A DNA stretch of 52,795 bases from Alkalinema sp. CACIAM 70d. GTDB taxonomy: Bacteria > Cyanobacteriota > Cyanobacteriia > Leptolyngbyales > Leptolyngbyaceae. Positions 52,275-52,795 of this stretch are shown one piece after another (within the stretch, counting starts at the first letter, position 1; each line of letters starts with the position of its first letter). Position numbers and translations under genes: made by a program. The stretch is taken from positions 1-52,795 of the forward strand of contig MUGG01000068.1 in the NCBI GenBank assembly GCA_002148405.1, written 5' to 3'. The notes beneath the pieces are model-generated. The model did no database searches. It had not been told where the DNA came from and was given only the letters and a program-made list of their open reading frames with translations.

Positions 52275-52630
52275 CGTTGAACCTACCGTCAGTGCTAAAT
52301 GGTTTCAGCATAGCAATCTGCTCAGAAAATAGAATTCTCTAGAGTAATATCTGTTGGAAGGCCATCGATCTCGACAACCCTTCCAAGGTTACTGCTGTCA
52401 AATTTTGTGCCTGGGCAGAATAGTGTGTTCTCATGTATGGCGATCACTTCTCCCCAAAAGACTCGCAGGACTCATCTCCCTGCCTAATGCAGCTCAAGTG
52501 GATCGATCGGCTGCTTAAACAGTTAGCACGATCGGATGAATGAAGAATCCAGCACAAAACCTAAAGTTGACACTGAACTTCTGTTGAGAAACTGACTAAA
52601 AACGAGGCAGAACAGTACAAAGGTGGTTTT
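52275..52630. other. gene-poor gap before the last gene
   Basis: No convincing gene. The first part holds the promoter of the leftward adaptor gene, the last part that of the rightward gene at 52631, which has AAAGGTGG directly ahead of its start. No repeat or hairpin stands out. Confidence 0.4.
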
Positions 52631-52795
52631 ATGAACCCTGCCCTACTCCGCACGAAACTCCAAGCGATCGAATCTCAATCTCCCAACTACGAGGTTTCTC
52701 CTTTGATTCCTCCGACCCACATTGGATATTCAGCGATCGATGGATGCTTGCTATTTCTTGCGCTAGCCACTTCCATCAAGTGGATTCAGTCTAAG
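52631..52795 (+). CDS. partial gene running off the window
   Basis: ATG preceded by AGGTGG. Fifty-five codons are visible with no stop: a soluble start (MNPALLRTKLQAIESQSPNY) and then a hydrophobic stretch (IDGCLLFLALATSIKWIQ). Probably a membrane-anchored protein; the family cannot be told from this part. Confidence 0.6.
   Translation, partial: MNPALLRTKLQAIESQSPNYEVSPLIPPTHIGYSAIDGCLLFLALATSIKWIQSK

Overview
The window comes from a phycoerythrin-containing cyanobacterium. HIP1-type GCGATCGC words are frequent, and there is a complete set of C-phycoerythrin structural, linker, bilin-synthesis and bilin-attachment genes. I cannot name the genus. The window combines a chromatic-acclimation/phycoerythrin island (about 9.6-27.4 kb) with a block of plasmid-type genes (about 27.9-52.8 kb), so it is either plasmid-borne DNA or a chromosomal site holding an integrated plasmid.

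1-9.6 kb is accessory DNA. It holds an unknown 415-residue protein with a ribbon-helix-helix-like start, a truncated metal-dependent-hydrolase gene, a higBA-type toxin-antitoxin pair, a lipoprotein-like remnant, a catalytic-domain-only tyrosine recombinase, a very long pentapeptide-repeat protein and several small membrane or DNA-binding genes.

9.6-27.4 kb is the light-colour and phycoerythrin region. A multidomain OmpR-type regulator with the RcaC domain order, a GAF/PAS histidine kinase resembling the green/red cyanobacteriochrome RcaE, and a single-domain receiver (RcaF-like) lie in a row. Next come the rod linkers cpeC and cpeD, the activator cpeR, pebAB for phycoerythrobilin synthesis, two CpcS/CpeS-family lyases, cpeT, cpeF, cpeZ, cpeY and finally cpeBA. 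The subunits keep every expected bilin cysteine: CpeB 48, 59, 80 and 165; CpeA 82 and 139.

27.9-39.1 kb begins with a parA-type gene and a small partner, surrounded by three copies of an AAAAAGCTAA/TTAGCTTTTT inverted repeat. A DUF1016 nuclease follows, then a vWA-MoxR-associated (VMAP/ternary) conflict-type operon: Trypco1-like protein, trypsin-like protease with VMAP-C-like end, MoxR AAA+ ATPase, and a SAV_2336/vWA-like protein ending in an FGE-sulfatase (C-type-lectin fold) domain. A second HTH-FGE protein lies beyond a REP-associated transposase.

The main discovery is a diversity-generating retroelement (DGR) signature. A 116-bp non-coding template repeat (37638-37753), full of AAC/AAT codons, sits between the two FGE genes, and both genes end in matching variable repeats. 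Inside the core, all 15 differences in one gene and all 10 in the other fall on template adenines. No reverse transcriptase or Avd gene is visible in the window, so diversification must be driven in trans, be fossil, or depend on something outside.

39.2-52.8 kb is plasmid-like: a CyRepA1-type replication protein, an Uma2 nuclease, small ribbon-helix-helix regulators with palindromic operator-like sites, and a tightly overlapping run of small membrane and soluble genes leading to a membrane-anchored P-loop ATPase. It ends with a pentapeptide protein carrying a perfect 15-bp tandem repeat array, its small partner, and a gene that runs off the end.
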